Positions 9,469-17,620 of a DNA stretch of 64,000 nucleotides are shown one piece after another (positions within the stretch are counted from its first letter, which is position 1; every line of letters begins with the position of its first letter). The notes below the pieces were generated by a model. The model did not search any database and had not been told where the DNA came from. It worked only from the letters and a program-made list of their open reading frames with translations. The DNA lies in assembly GCA_964544055.1 (NCBI GenBank), contig CAZJAA010000001.1, forward strand, positions 1-64,000, written 5' to 3'. Both the position numbers and the translations under genes were made by a program. The DNA is from SIG299 sp964544055. GTDB taxonomy: Bacteria > Bacillota > Clostridia > Lachnospirales > Lachnospiraceae.

Positions 9469-9867
9469 ATGAATGTAGGATTAATTGCACATGATGCCAA
9501 GAAAAAACTGATGCAGAATTTTTGCGTAGCCTATCGTGGGATTTTGTGTAAACATGAATTATATGCCACCGGCACGACCGGACGGCTGATTGAAGAAGTA
9601 ACTAATCTGTCAATTCATAAATATTTGGCAGGACATCTTGGCGGACAGCAGCAAATGGGAGCACAAATTGAAAATAATGAAATTGATCTGGTTATTTATT
9701 TGCGCGATCCGCTGTCACCAAAGGAGCATGAACCGGATGCAAATAAAGTAATCAGTTTGTGTGATGTACATAACATTCCATTTGCAACGAACCTTGCGTC
9801 TGCTGAACTTATGATAAAAGCATTGGATCGCGGAGATTTGGACTGGCGCGAATTATATAAGAGATAA
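9469..9867 (+). CDS. mgsA: Methylglyoxal synthase-like protein with an altered catalytic site
   Basis: A 132-residue protein of the methylglyoxal synthase family, which converts dihydroxyacetone phosphate to methylglyoxal and phosphate. Family motifs are clear: IAHD near the N-terminus, LYATGTTGRLI, and RDP...HEPD, which keeps the counterparts of E. coli His98 and Asp101. However, the segment that reads GGDQQ in E. coli, holding catalytic Asp71, reads GGQQQ here, so Gln60 stands in the catalytic position. This could mean low activity or a changed role. The gene has AGGGGG upstream and is 35 bases after rodA, inside the shape operon, as in related Clostridia. Confidence 0.88.
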   Translation: MNVGLIAHDAKKKLMQNFCVAYRGILCKHELYATGTTGRLIEEVTNLSIHKYLAGHLGGQQQMGAQIENNEIDLVIYLRDPLSPKEHEPDANKVISLCDVHNIPFATNLASAELMIKALDRGDLDWRELYKR

Positions 9868-9872
9868 AAAAT

Positions 9873-10940
9873 ATGATGCTTAAATTTTCACAAAAAAAAT
9901 TTTATATCACATGTTCGACTGTGTTTATTTTATTGCTGGCAGGCTGTTCCTTTGATAAAAAGGAGGAACATTATATTTTTTCTGCATTGCCAACTTTTGC
10001 AGTCGAAGAAAACGTTTCAGCAACAACGTTTCCAACTCAGGTGACGGAACTGCCGGATATTATACCGACCATTCCGGTAACTGTCGCACCAACAGAAGCT
10101 CCTTTGCCGGAAATACTTTCAGTATATGAGCAGATTGCTGCATTGGAGACTTCGGATACGTCACAGGAAGGGCTTCCGGTGAAAGCTGCCCTGCTTGTGA
10201 ATTTGACGGATGAAAAGGTGCTTTATTCGGAACATGCCACGGAAACTGTGTATCCGGCAAGCATTACAAAACTGATGACGGCACTGATTGCTTTTTCCAA
10301 TACAGAACATCTTTCTGAAACCGTAGAAATCAGTGCAAAAGCGGCAACACCGGTTGTTTCAGATGCCAAAATGTGTGGATTTTTAGCCGGAGACCGAATG
10401 CTGTTTTCGGATCTGCTGGGATGCATGCTGATTTATTCTGGAAATGACACTTCGGTTGCTGTAGCAGAATACATTTCCGGTTCCGAGGAGGAATTTGTTC
10501 GTCTGATGAATGAAACAGCAGCAGAATTGGGCCTTACGAAAACAAATTTTTGCAATTCCCATGGGCTGCCGGAGTATAATCATGTAACTTCTGCCTATGA
10601 TATTTATTTAATTATGCAAAAACTCTTTAATTTTGAAGAATTTCTTGGTATAATAGAGTCAGGTTCCATTACAGTGGATGTATTAAGAGGCGAATCCGCC
10701 TTAAAAACATTCACTTTTGCTTCCACAAACCAGTTTTTTACCGGTGCCTATCAGATGCCGGAGGGACTTACCATGCTGGGTGGAAAAACCGGTACCACAA
10801 GTAAAGCAGGCAACTGTTTAACTGTTTATGTAACAGATGAAATCGGTGACTGCTACATTGCTGAAATATTTGGTGCAGAATCAAGAGAAAGCCTATATGC
10901 TTCCATGATTCAGTTATTAAGCCATATTTCAGACGAATAA
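9873..10940 (+). CDS. Lipoprotein D-Ala-D-Ala carboxypeptidase
   Basis: A 355-residue serine-type D,D-carboxypeptidase that trims the terminal D-Ala from peptidoglycan stem peptides. The N-terminus is a lipoprotein signal with lipobox LLAGC (lipidated Cys25). A Thr/Pro-rich linker (about 45-90) precedes the peptidase S11 domain with S130-ITK, S189-GN and K305-TG. Most family members are secreted and held by a C-terminal helix; this one appears lipid-anchored instead. It starts 5 bases after mgsA with only a weak ribosome site, so it may be translated by coupling. A second, conventional homologue lies at 43449. Confidence 0.9.
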   Translation: MMLKFSQKKFYITCSTVFILLLAGCSFDKKEEHYIFSALPTFAVEENVSATTFPTQVTELPDIIPTIPVTVAPTEAPLPEILSVYEQIAALETSDTSQEGLPVKAALLVNLTDEKVLYSEHATETVYPASITKLMTALIAFSNTEHLSETVEISAKAATPVVSDAKMCGFLAGDRMLFSDLLGCMLIYSGNDTSVAVAEYISGSEEEFVRLMNETAAELGLTKTNFCNSHGLPEYNHVTSAYDIYLIMQKLFNFEEFLGIIESGSITVDVLRGESALKTFTFASTNQFFTGAYQMPEGLTMLGGKTGTTSKAGNCLTVYVTDEIGDCYIAEIFGAESRESLYASMIQLLSHISDE

Positions 10941-10964
10941 AACATACTTTTAAGGAGGACGGCT

Positions 10965-11384
10965 ATGATTCAGATTATTGCGGGTGAAAAAGGAAAAGGA
11001 AAAACAAAAATACTGCTTGATAAGGCAAATGCAGAGGTGTTGACAACAAATGGTACACTGGCATTTATTGACAAAAACAACCGCCATATGTACGAATTAA
11101 ACAACAAAATTCGTCTTATCAGTGCAAAAGACTATTTCGTAAACGATGCAAAAGAATTTACGGGCTTTATTGCCGGTCTGATTTCCCAGGATAATGATCT
11201 TGCCAAGGTTTATCTTGATGGATTTCTTTCCATTGCACCAATGGAGAAGGAAGATATTTCTCTTATGATTGATAAGCTGAATGCTTTATCTGCAGCTTAT
11301 GATGTGGATTTTGTTATCAGCATTTCCAAGAATGAAAATGATTTGCCTGAAAATGCAAAACCTTGCGTAATAGTTTCTCTTTAA
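10965..11384 (+). CDS. Small P-loop protein of unknown function
   Basis: A 139-residue protein that I cannot assign. It opens with a Walker A-like loop (AGEKGKGKTK, residues about 6-15). A hydrophobic strand ending in Asp (AKVYLDGFLSI) could serve as Walker B, and a later strand (DVDFVISISKNEN) resembles a sensor position. It is too short for a full AAA+ or RecA domain, so it would be a minimal NTPase or nucleotide-binding protein. A strong AAGGAGG site precedes the ATG, and it is the last gene of the shape operon, just before a strong terminator. Such proteins are sometimes labelled PilT-like, but nothing here supports a motility role. Confidence 0.75.
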   Translation: MIQIIAGEKGKGKTKILLDKANAEVLTTNGTLAFIDKNNRHMYELNNKIRLISAKDYFVNDAKEFTGFIAGLISQDNDLAKVYLDGFLSIAPMEKEDISLMIDKLNALSAAYDVDFVISISKNENDLPENAKPCVIVSL

Positions 11385-11399
11385 AATTAACAAGATAAG

Positions 11400-11450
11400 A
11401 AATAACGGCGGAAAGCTTCCGGACAAAGGAGTTTCCGCCGTTATTTTTTT
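11400..11450. terminator. Bidirectional intrinsic terminator
   Basis: A perfect 13-14 bp inverted repeat (arms 11402-11414 and 11432-11444, core ACGGCGGAAA) encloses a 17-base loop, with a T-run to 11450 on the + strand and an A-rich flank on the left that serves as a T-run on the - strand. It ends the shape operon and the converging DUF378 gene. Confidence 0.9.
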
Positions 11451-11453
11451 GGA

Positions 11454-11654
11454 TTACATATCGTTTTTTAAGCGTCCGAAGTAGGAGAGTGCATACAGAC
11501 CGGATACTCCGACAAGTGCATATACAATTCTGGAAATAAGACTCATATCCCCAAATAAAACCCTTACTAAATCGAACTCGAAAAAACCTATCAGTCCCCA
11601 GTTAATTGCACCGATAATAACCAGTGCCAGTGCCGTATAATCTAATGCTTTCAT
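11454..11654 (-). CDS. DUF378 family membrane protein
   Basis: A 66-residue membrane protein with two hydrophobic helices (about 8-25 and 40-58). The pattern IGAINWGLIGFF...DLVRVLFG...SRIVYALVGVSGL is that of the DUF378 (YuzA-like) family, whose function is unknown. AAGGGGTTGTTCC precedes the ATG. It is transcribed alone, against its neighbours, and ends at the shared terminator. Nothing suggests a specific link to the division genes either side. Confidence 0.88.
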   Translation of the reverse strand: MKALDYTALALVIIGAINWGLIGFFEFDLVRVLFGDMSLISRIVYALVGVSGLYALSYFGRLKNDM

Positions 11655-11704
11655 AGGAACAACCCCTTTCTTATAATCTTATTTTCAGTATTTACATTTT
11701 TTGT

Positions 11705-11733
11705 TTGATATATTCACAAAAAAAAGGTATAAT
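11705..11733 (+). promoter_or_regulatory. Promoter for the HlyD-like gene and division cluster
   Basis: TTGATA at 11705-11710, a 17-base spacer and a perfect TATAAT at 11728-11733. It lies between the divergent DUF378 gene and the gene at 11769 and may drive the run of genes through divIVA. Confidence 0.75.
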
Positions 11734-11768
11734 CATAAAGACAGAAAAAAAGAAAGGTATGAAAAACA

Positions 11769-13148
11769 TTGGAAGGAAAAATTATACGCATTAAACAAAG
11801 AAAAGACATCAATATCGGAATTATCATTTTTTTAGTAATTCTGGTGTATGTTCTGTTTCATGTATATACCTTTTTGACAAAAACGGAAATTCCGTTATAT
11901 GAAGTGCAACCAGGAGAAATTTATGTTACTTCCCAGTGTGATGGCATTATTTTAAGAGAAGAGCAGCTGGTTTACACAGAAATAGCCGGATATATCAATT
12001 ATTATTTCGGAGAGGGTTCCAGAGTCGCAAAAAACTGTACCGTATACTCCATTGACAGTAACCGGGATATCTACAACCTGCTTTCCGGAAATACAGACGA
12101 AATTAAACTTTCCGGCGAGGATTTGGCCGATTTAAAGCAGCTTTTGCAGGAAGAGTTGATTTATTCCAATCCGGGAGTACATATCGCAGAAAAAAAGGCG
12201 GAAATAACAACAGGCTATCAGCGGTTGATTGATGAAATGCTGATGAAAGAATTAAACCAGATTGTTACTTCTACCGGTATTATTTCCAACTTTCATGTTG
12301 TTTCGACAGAAACGAGCGGTATTATTTCCTATATGCTGGATGAATTTACGGACGATACCATACAGGATATTACTGCAGAGAGTTTTGAAAAAAAGAATAC
12401 CTCTTCTTCCATGTATAGTGTTGATTTGCTGGCAGCCAATTCCCCGGTTTATAAAATAATAACCGACGATCATTGGAGTATTGTTGTATTGTTAAATGAT
12501 ACTTTGTATGGGCAGTTGCTTGGCAGGGAAAAGGTCACATTTTATCTGGATGGAGATATAAAAGTGACCGCACCGATTAATTGCTATCGGAAGGATGACA
12601 AATTTTTTGCAGAAATTCAGATGGACAAGTATCTTTCCAACTATACATCCAACCGGTTTATTACAGTTAAATTTGAATTAGATTATGCTGATGGACTGAA
12701 AATTCCGGAAACTGCAGTCATTTATAAAAATTATTACAGGATTCCGGAAGAATATCTTGTGTATGGTGGAAATGAATCCGAACAGAAAAAAGGACTTCTG
12801 GTAGAAGAATTTAATCCCGATACCGGTACGACACAGTATACCTTTCAAGAAGCAGACATTTTTTACTCCAACGGAGGGTTCTGCTATATTGACTGTCTTG
12901 ATTTTGCCAAAGAAACGTATATCTCCACACCGGATATGTTGTCAAGGGTAATGCTGTATACGTTTGAAAATAAGCTGGAGGGTGCATATAATATTAACAA
13001 GGGCTATGCTATTTTTAAGAGAATTGAACGCTTAAAAACAGAAAACGGCTATGTTATTATTAAGAAAAATTCACTTTCCGGACTTTCCGCATATGACCAT
13101 ATTGCACTGGATGCAGCTTCTGTCGTGGAAGATGCCGTAATATATTAA
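11769..13148 (+). CDS. HlyD-like membrane-anchored protein
   Basis: A 459-residue protein with one N-terminal membrane helix (about 17-36), followed by an extracytoplasmic region that begins with a barrel-sandwich/lipoyl-like segment (VQPGEIYVTSQCDGIILREE) as in HlyD-type adaptor proteins. The remainder is not recognised in detail. Proteins of this shape regularly precede ylmE-sepF in Lachnospiraceae, suggesting an envelope or division role rather than drug efflux, since no transporter gene is nearby. The start is a TTG at 11769 with AGAAAGG upstream; no nearby ATG gives the hydrophobic N-terminus. Function remains unknown. Confidence 0.72.
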   Translation: MEGKIIRIKQRKDINIGIIIFLVILVYVLFHVYTFLTKTEIPLYEVQPGEIYVTSQCDGIILREEQLVYTEIAGYINYYFGEGSRVAKNCTVYSIDSNRDIYNLLSGNTDEIKLSGEDLADLKQLLQEELIYSNPGVHIAEKKAEITTGYQRLIDEMLMKELNQIVTSTGIISNFHVVSTETSGIISYMLDEFTDDTIQDITAESFEKKNTSSSMYSVDLLAANSPVYKIITDDHWSIVVLLNDTLYGQLLGREKVTFYLDGDIKVTAPINCYRKDDKFFAEIQMDKYLSNYTSNRFITVKFELDYADGLKIPETAVIYKNYYRIPEEYLVYGGNESEQKKGLLVEEFNPDTGTTQYTFQEADIFYSNGGFCYIDCLDFAKETYISTPDMLSRVMLYTFENKLEGAYNINKGYAIFKRIERLKTENGYVIIKKNSLSGLSAYDHIALDAASVVEDAVIY

Positions 13149-13214
13149 AGTCATTTTTTAATTTCAGGTTTTTTTTTAAGAACAAGAGTATTTGTCAAGG
13201 GTTAGGAGGAACGC

Positions 13215-13907
13215 ATGATACAGGAAAACATACAAAAAGTACGGGAAAACATAAAGGCTGCCTGTCAAAGAGCCGGCAGACAGGAAGCGGAGGTAACTCT
13301 GATTGCCGTCAGCAAAACAAAACCATGTTCCATGCTTGAAGAAGCGTATAATGCAGGAATGCGAGAGTTTGGAGAAAACAAGCCTCAGGAACTGCGTGAT
13401 AAAACAAAAGAATTCCGGCAGTCGGTGCACTGGCATATGATTGGCTCATTGCAGAGCAATAAAATCAAATATGTGATAGGAACCGCCTGCTTAATTCATT
13501 CCGTGGATTCGTTAGAATTGGCTGTAGCAATTGAAAAAGAAGCTGCGAAAAAAAATCTGGTTGTGGACGTCCTGTTAGAGATAAATGCAGCAGCAGAAAG
13601 CTCCAAACATGGATTTTCCTTAGAAGAAGCGGAAGAGGCGGTACAAAAAATAGCAAAATATTCCCATTTGAACCTCAGAGGTTTGATGACAGTTGCTCCA
13701 TATACGGAAAATGCCGAAGAAAATCGAATATATTTTAGAAAAATGAAAGAATTACTTGTTGACATAAACGCAAAAAACATTGATAATATTCATATGGATA
13801 TCTTGTCCATGGGAATGTCTTTGGATTATGAAGTGGCAATTGAGGAAGGGGCTACCATGGTAAGGATTGGAACAGGAATTTTTGGTGAAAGGGATTATTC
13901 GCACTAA
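13215..13907 (+). CDS. ylmE: YggS/YlmE family PLP homeostasis protein
   Basis: A 230-residue pyridoxal-phosphate-binding protein of the YggS/PLPBP family, which keeps PLP and amino-acid pools in balance and has no known catalysis. The PLP lysine is in TLIAVSKTKP near residue 37. Other family marks are FGENKPQEL, WHMIGSLQSNK and LSMGMSLDYEVAIEEG, followed by RIGTGIFGER. GGAGG lies upstream. Its linkage to sepF, ylmH and divIVA is the standard ylm cluster order. Confidence 0.95.
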   Translation: MIQENIQKVRENIKAACQRAGRQEAEVTLIAVSKTKPCSMLEEAYNAGMREFGENKPQELRDKTKEFRQSVHWHMIGSLQSNKIKYVIGTACLIHSVDSLELAVAIEKEAAKKNLVVDVLLEINAAAESSKHGFSLEEAEEAVQKIAKYSHLNLRGLMTVAPYTENAEENRIYFRKMKELLVDINAKNIDNIHMDILSMGMSLDYEVAIEEGATMVRIGTGIFGERDYSH

Positions 13908-13931
13908 GCGAATATCAATAAGGTGAGTATT

Positions 13932-14531
13932 GTGACAAAAATTATTCAAAGTATTTTAGACTCTTTAAAATTAACGGATGATGATGATTTCGAAGAAGAT
14001 TTAGAAGATGACGAACCGATAAGACACCGCGAACGTACCAGAACAGAGCGTAAAACAGAACGTGTGGAACAGGTTGCAGCAGCAAGAGAGCAGGCACAGC
14101 CATCCAGACGGTTTGAAGCACGCCAGATGCGTTCTGCACAAACAAGATATGAAGAACCTGCCGACTCTTACGAATTGCCGCGTCGTGTAACACGTCAGGA
14201 GCGTCAGCCGGTACCAATGCGTTCTGCATCCCAGAGTGGTCTGGAACTCATTATCCGTAAACCAACCAGCTTTGATGATTCCCAGGAAATTTGTGACCTT
14301 TTGAAACAGGAGCATGCAATTATTGTAAATTTGGAGCAGGTAGACCGTGAGCTGGCCCAGAAAATGATGGACTTTATTTCTGGTGCTATTTATGCATTAG
14401 ATGCAAAAATTCACCAGATTTCCGGAAGTATTTTCTGCATTTCCCCTGCTAAGGTTGATATTAGTGGTGACTATTTTGCAATGATTTCCGAAACAACTGG
14501 ATTTAAAATTCCGGATTTACTGAATAAATAA
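13932..14531 (+). CDS. sepF: Cell division protein SepF
   Basis: A roughly 199-residue division protein that binds membrane and FtsZ and helps assemble the Z-ring. The start (TKIIQSILDSLKL) forms the membrane-binding amphipathic helix. A long acidic then Arg/Gln-rich linker (about 15-100) is followed by the compact SepF domain (IIRKPTSFDDSQEICDLLKQ, then DFISGAIYAL). I prefer the GTG at 13932 to the GTG at 13923, because AAGGTG sits 6 bases before the former and nothing precedes the latter. It follows ylmE by about 25 bases. Confidence 0.92.
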   Translation: MTKIIQSILDSLKLTDDDDFEEDLEDDEPIRHRERTRTERKTERVEQVAAAREQAQPSRRFEARQMRSAQTRYEEPADSYELPRRVTRQERQPVPMRSASQSGLELIIRKPTSFDDSQEICDLLKQEHAIIVNLEQVDRELAQKMMDFISGAIYALDAKIHQISGSIFCISPAKVDISGDYFAMISETTGFKIPDLLNK

Positions 14532-14532
14532 T

Positions 14533-15324
14533 ATGAATATTGAAAAAGAAGAGTTAATAATTAAAAAGAGGCTTGTAGAATCCGCTCAGTTAGCGTTTCA
14601 GAAAGAAATTGTGGTATACACTGATTTTCTTGGGCTGGCTGAGCAGAATTTATTTTACAGTTCACTGAGGGATTTTCCTGCAGTAAGCTATTCCTGTTAT
14701 GGCGGGACGTACTCGGCGGAACGTTTTTGTATCGCCTTCGACGGCAGAAATGCTGTTTCTGCCTTAAAGCAAACGGATGTAGAGGAGTATTATCTGTTCC
14801 CAATTGTCTGTATCAATATCACGCCATCTTCTTTAAAATACGGAGAAGTCCTGACACATCGGGATTATCTGGGGGCACTGCTTCATCTTGGAATTACAAG
14901 ATCTAAAATTGGAGATATTTACATAAAAGAAAAGAATGCCTATGTATTTTGTACGGATTCAATCGCAGGATTTATCTGCAAAGAACTTTGTACGGTAAAG
15001 CATACACTTGTGCATTGTGAAATTGTTACGCCCAAAGAAGAAATTCTTCGACCGGAGCTTAAAGAAATGACAGGCACGGTGGCATCGCTTCGGCTGGATG
15101 CATTTTTGTCTATTGCATTTCAGGGCTCCCGAAGTTCCCTGTCAGCATTTATTGAAGAAGCCAGAACATATGTAAACGGTCGCCTGATTACAAAAGCCGG
15201 TACGCAGCTAGAAGATGGAGACATTGTTTCCGTCCGCGGAATGGGACGTTTTGCAGTCAAGGAAATAAAGAATACGACGAAAAAAGGAAGAATTGTCGTC
15301 ACAATTAATAAATATATTTCTTAA
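14533..15324 (+). CDS. ylmH: YlmH family S4-domain RNA-binding protein
   Basis: A 263-residue protein. The N-terminal two thirds match YlmH. The C-terminal 80 residues are an S4 RNA-binding domain (ASLRLDAFLSIAFQGSR...FIEEARTYVNGRLITKAG), the same fold found in ribosomal protein S4 and pseudouridine synthases. YlmH homologues are implicated in binding ribosome-associated RNA; its role next to division genes is not understood. It begins one base after the sepF stop codon, with no ribosome site of its own visible, so coupled translation is likely. The ylmG membrane gene often found between sepF and ylmH is missing. Confidence 0.9.
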   Translation: MNIEKEELIIKKRLVESAQLAFQKEIVVYTDFLGLAEQNLFYSSLRDFPAVSYSCYGGTYSAERFCIAFDGRNAVSALKQTDVEEYYLFPIVCINITPSSLKYGEVLTHRDYLGALLHLGITRSKIGDIYIKEKNAYVFCTDSIAGFICKELCTVKHTLVHCEIVTPKEEILRPELKEMTGTVASLRLDAFLSIAFQGSRSSLSAFIEEARTYVNGRLITKAGTQLEDGDIVSVRGMGRFAVKEIKNTTKKGRIVVTINKYIS

Positions 15325-15337
15325 GGAGGAAAAATAA

Positions 15338-15922
15338 ATGTTAACACCGGTAGAAATTCAAAACAGAGTCTTTAAATCCGGAGGACTTGGATACGATAAA
15401 AAAGACGTAGATTCCTTTATGAAGGAAATTGTGGACAGCTATGAACTGTTATATCGTGAAAAAATGGAACTGGCAGATAAAGTAAATGTATTAAATGATG
15501 GCATCCAGAACTATAAAACCATAGAAAAAACAATGCAGAAAGCGTTGATTCTTGCACAAAAAACAGCGGAAGAAACGCAGGAAACGGCATTAAAAAGTGC
15601 CCATGCCATTGAAAAGGAAGCGCGTACAAAGGCTGAAATTATTCTTAGTGATGCCAGAAATGAATTAGAGCGTGTTCATCAGAAAACAGTTCAGCTTTGT
15701 CAGCAGTATGAAAAATACAAGCTGCAGTTTAAAAATCTTGCAGCAGCACAAATTGAATTACTCGAAACAGAAAGCTACCAGCTTCATATTATGGATATTC
15801 CGCAGGTGGAAATGGATAGTCTGAATTCAGTGTCCGAACCGGAAGAGGAAGCTGTCGAAAAAGAAGAAGCCGTTTCCAAAATTGACATCAGTTTTACTAA
15901 TGTTGCGTCTAATGCAGAATAA
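15338..15922 (+). CDS. divIVA: DivIVA domain cell-pole/septum protein
   Basis: A 194-residue coiled-coil protein. The N-terminus is the DivIVA lipid-binding motif (MLTPVEIQNRVFKSGGLGYDKKDVDSFM) and is followed by heptad-rich helices to about residue 150 and a short acidic tail. DivIVA binds negatively curved membrane at poles and septa and positions division or wall factors. AAGGAGG precedes the ATG. It ends the ylm cluster. With a full MinCDE in the same window, its job is probably not MinCD recruitment by MinJ as in Bacillus. Confidence 0.94.
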   Translation: MLTPVEIQNRVFKSGGLGYDKKDVDSFMKEIVDSYELLYREKMELADKVNVLNDGIQNYKTIEKTMQKALILAQKTAEETQETALKSAHAIEKEARTKAEIILSDARNELERVHQKTVQLCQQYEKYKLQFKNLAAAQIELLETESYQLHIMDIPQVEMDSLNSVSEPEEEAVEKEEAVSKIDISFTNVASNAE

Positions 15923-15980
15923 ACAAAGCGGAAGACATCGTTTAAAAATACTCAGATGAGCGATTGGAATGGAGATTAAA

Positions 15981-17087
15981 ATGGAACCACTAAAATTATT
16001 ACCAATCCAGTATAATGGGGTACATTGCTATAATATTGAGCTTCATACCTCTTTCCTTGGGCTGCCGGACGCCATGCAGAAGCTTGGCATGGCAGGAAAA
16101 CGAATCTGCATTGTTGCGGATTCCAACGTAGCTGACCTTTACAGTGAAGAAGTTTGGCACTTGTTAAAAAATAAAGGTTTTGCGGAGGTGTACCGTTTTG
16201 TTTTTCCGGCAGGGGAAGAAAACAAAACATTAACCGTTATCACTGATTTATATGAATTTTTAATTCAGCACCAGTTTGACCGTTCAGACATTTTACTTGC
16301 CCTCGGCGGTGGTGTAACCGGAGATATGACCGGCTACGCAGCAGCAACGTACCTGCGCGGTATCCGTTTTATTCAGATACCAACTTCCCTGCTCGCCATG
16401 GTTGATTCCAGCATTGGAGGAAAAACAGGAGTTGATTTTAAAGGATATAAAAACATGGTTGGTGCTTTTTATATGCCGTCGCTTGTGTATGTCAATAGTT
16501 CCGTTCTTGACTCCCTGGAAGAACGCCAGAGAGCTTCCGGCATGGCTGAAATCATTAAGCACAGTCTGATATGCGATAATCAGTACTATACCTGGCTTTG
16601 GGAGCATGTGGACGAAGTGCACTGTTTGCAGCAGCAGCCGGTAATGGAAATGATATTTCGCAGTCAGGAAATCAAAAAACAGGTAGTAGAAAACGACCCA
16701 AAGGAAAAAGGAGAGCGTGCTCATTTAAATTTTGGACATACCATTGGACATGCCATCGAAAAAGCTTTGAAATTTTCCCTACTGCATGGTGAATGCGTCG
16801 CTCTGGGCAGCGTTGCAGCAGCGTATATTTCTTTTTTACGGAATAATATCTCAAGGGACGACCTCTTTTTTATTGAAAAATTATTTGCGCTGTATGGGCT
16901 TCCTACGCACTTTAAAGACCTTGATAATAATATCATTATTGATAATTGCTTTCACGATAAGAAAAAAGAGGGTTCAGTTATCCGTTTTGTTCTGTTAACA
17001 AATATCGGTAGATGTTACACAACTACGGATGTTACAAGAGAAGAAATGAATGCAGCGATTTGCTATCTGAAAGGAGAGCAATTATGA
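15981..17087 (+). CDS. aroB: 3-dehydroquinate synthase
   Basis: A 368-residue enzyme of the shikimate pathway that converts DAHP to 3-dehydroquinate using NAD and a divalent metal. Motifs: LALGGGVTGDMTGYAAATYLRG for NAD/substrate binding, DSSIGGKTGVD, and metal ligands in AEIIKH and HLNFGHTIGHAIE...HGECVALG. The ATG at 15981 is favoured over the one at 15969 because GGAG lies 6 bases before it. Its stop codon overlaps the lspA start. DAHP synthase, the step before, is at 49541 and not linked. Confidence 0.96.
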   Translation: MEPLKLLPIQYNGVHCYNIELHTSFLGLPDAMQKLGMAGKRICIVADSNVADLYSEEVWHLLKNKGFAEVYRFVFPAGEENKTLTVITDLYEFLIQHQFDRSDILLALGGGVTGDMTGYAAATYLRGIRFIQIPTSLLAMVDSSIGGKTGVDFKGYKNMVGAFYMPSLVYVNSSVLDSLEERQRASGMAEIIKHSLICDNQYYTWLWEHVDEVHCLQQQPVMEMIFRSQEIKKQVVENDPKEKGERAHLNFGHTIGHAIEKALKFSLLHGECVALGSVAAAYISFLRNNISRDDLFFIEKLFALYGLPTHFKDLDNNIIIDNCFHDKKKEGSVIRFVLLTNIGRCYTTTDVTREEMNAAICYLKGEQL

Positions 17088-17620
17088 AAAAAATAACTTA
17101 TTGGATGCAGGCGGCAGTCTGTATTCTTTTGATTATACTGGATCAATTGACCAAGCATTTTGCTAGAATCGGTCTGAAAAATGGCCCCAAGATACTTATA
17201 GATGGTGTATTTTCACTTTCTTATCTTGAAAACCGTGGTTCTATCTGGGGAATTTTACAAGGAAAAGTTGATATTTTATTGATTTTTTCTGTTATTTTAT
17301 TTGCATTGCTGTTGTACGTCTATATCAGAATGCCCAAAACAAGATTTTATCTGCCGTTATTATGGATTATACTCGTCATGTGCGCAGGAGCAGTCGGAAA
17401 CAGCATCGACCGACTGATATTTGGCTATGTAACAGATTTTTTCTATTTTGAATTAATTAACTTTCCAATTTTTAATGTGGCTGACTGCTACATTACTGTG
17501 TGCGTTTTTTTAACTATATTTCTTGTCTTTACAAAATATAAAGAAGATGAGTTTTCTTTTTTGTCATTAAAAAGAAAGGATACCGGACATGCAGCAAAAT
17601 CCGACACAGATAAAACTTGA
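17084..17620 (+). CDS. lspA: Lipoprotein signal peptidase
   Basis: A 178-residue aspartyl peptidase with four membrane helices that removes signal peptides from prolipoproteins, including those at 9873 and 52320. The two catalytic Asp residues are in GNSIDRLIFG and FNVADCYI. The ATG at 17084 overlaps the aroB stop codon (ATGA), with AAGGAGAGC just upstream; an in-frame upstream start would lie deep inside aroB. The end overlaps the next gene by 32 bases, as is common for lspA-rluD pairs. The basic tail after the last helix is ordinary. Confidence 0.95.
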   Translation: MKKITYWMQAAVCILLIILDQLTKHFARIGLKNGPKILIDGVFSLSYLENRGSIWGILQGKVDILLIFSVILFALLLYVYIRMPKTRFYLPLLWIILVMCAGAVGNSIDRLIFGYVTDFFYFELINFPIFNVADCYITVCVFLTIFLVFTKYKEDEFSFLSLKRKDTGHAAKSDTDKT

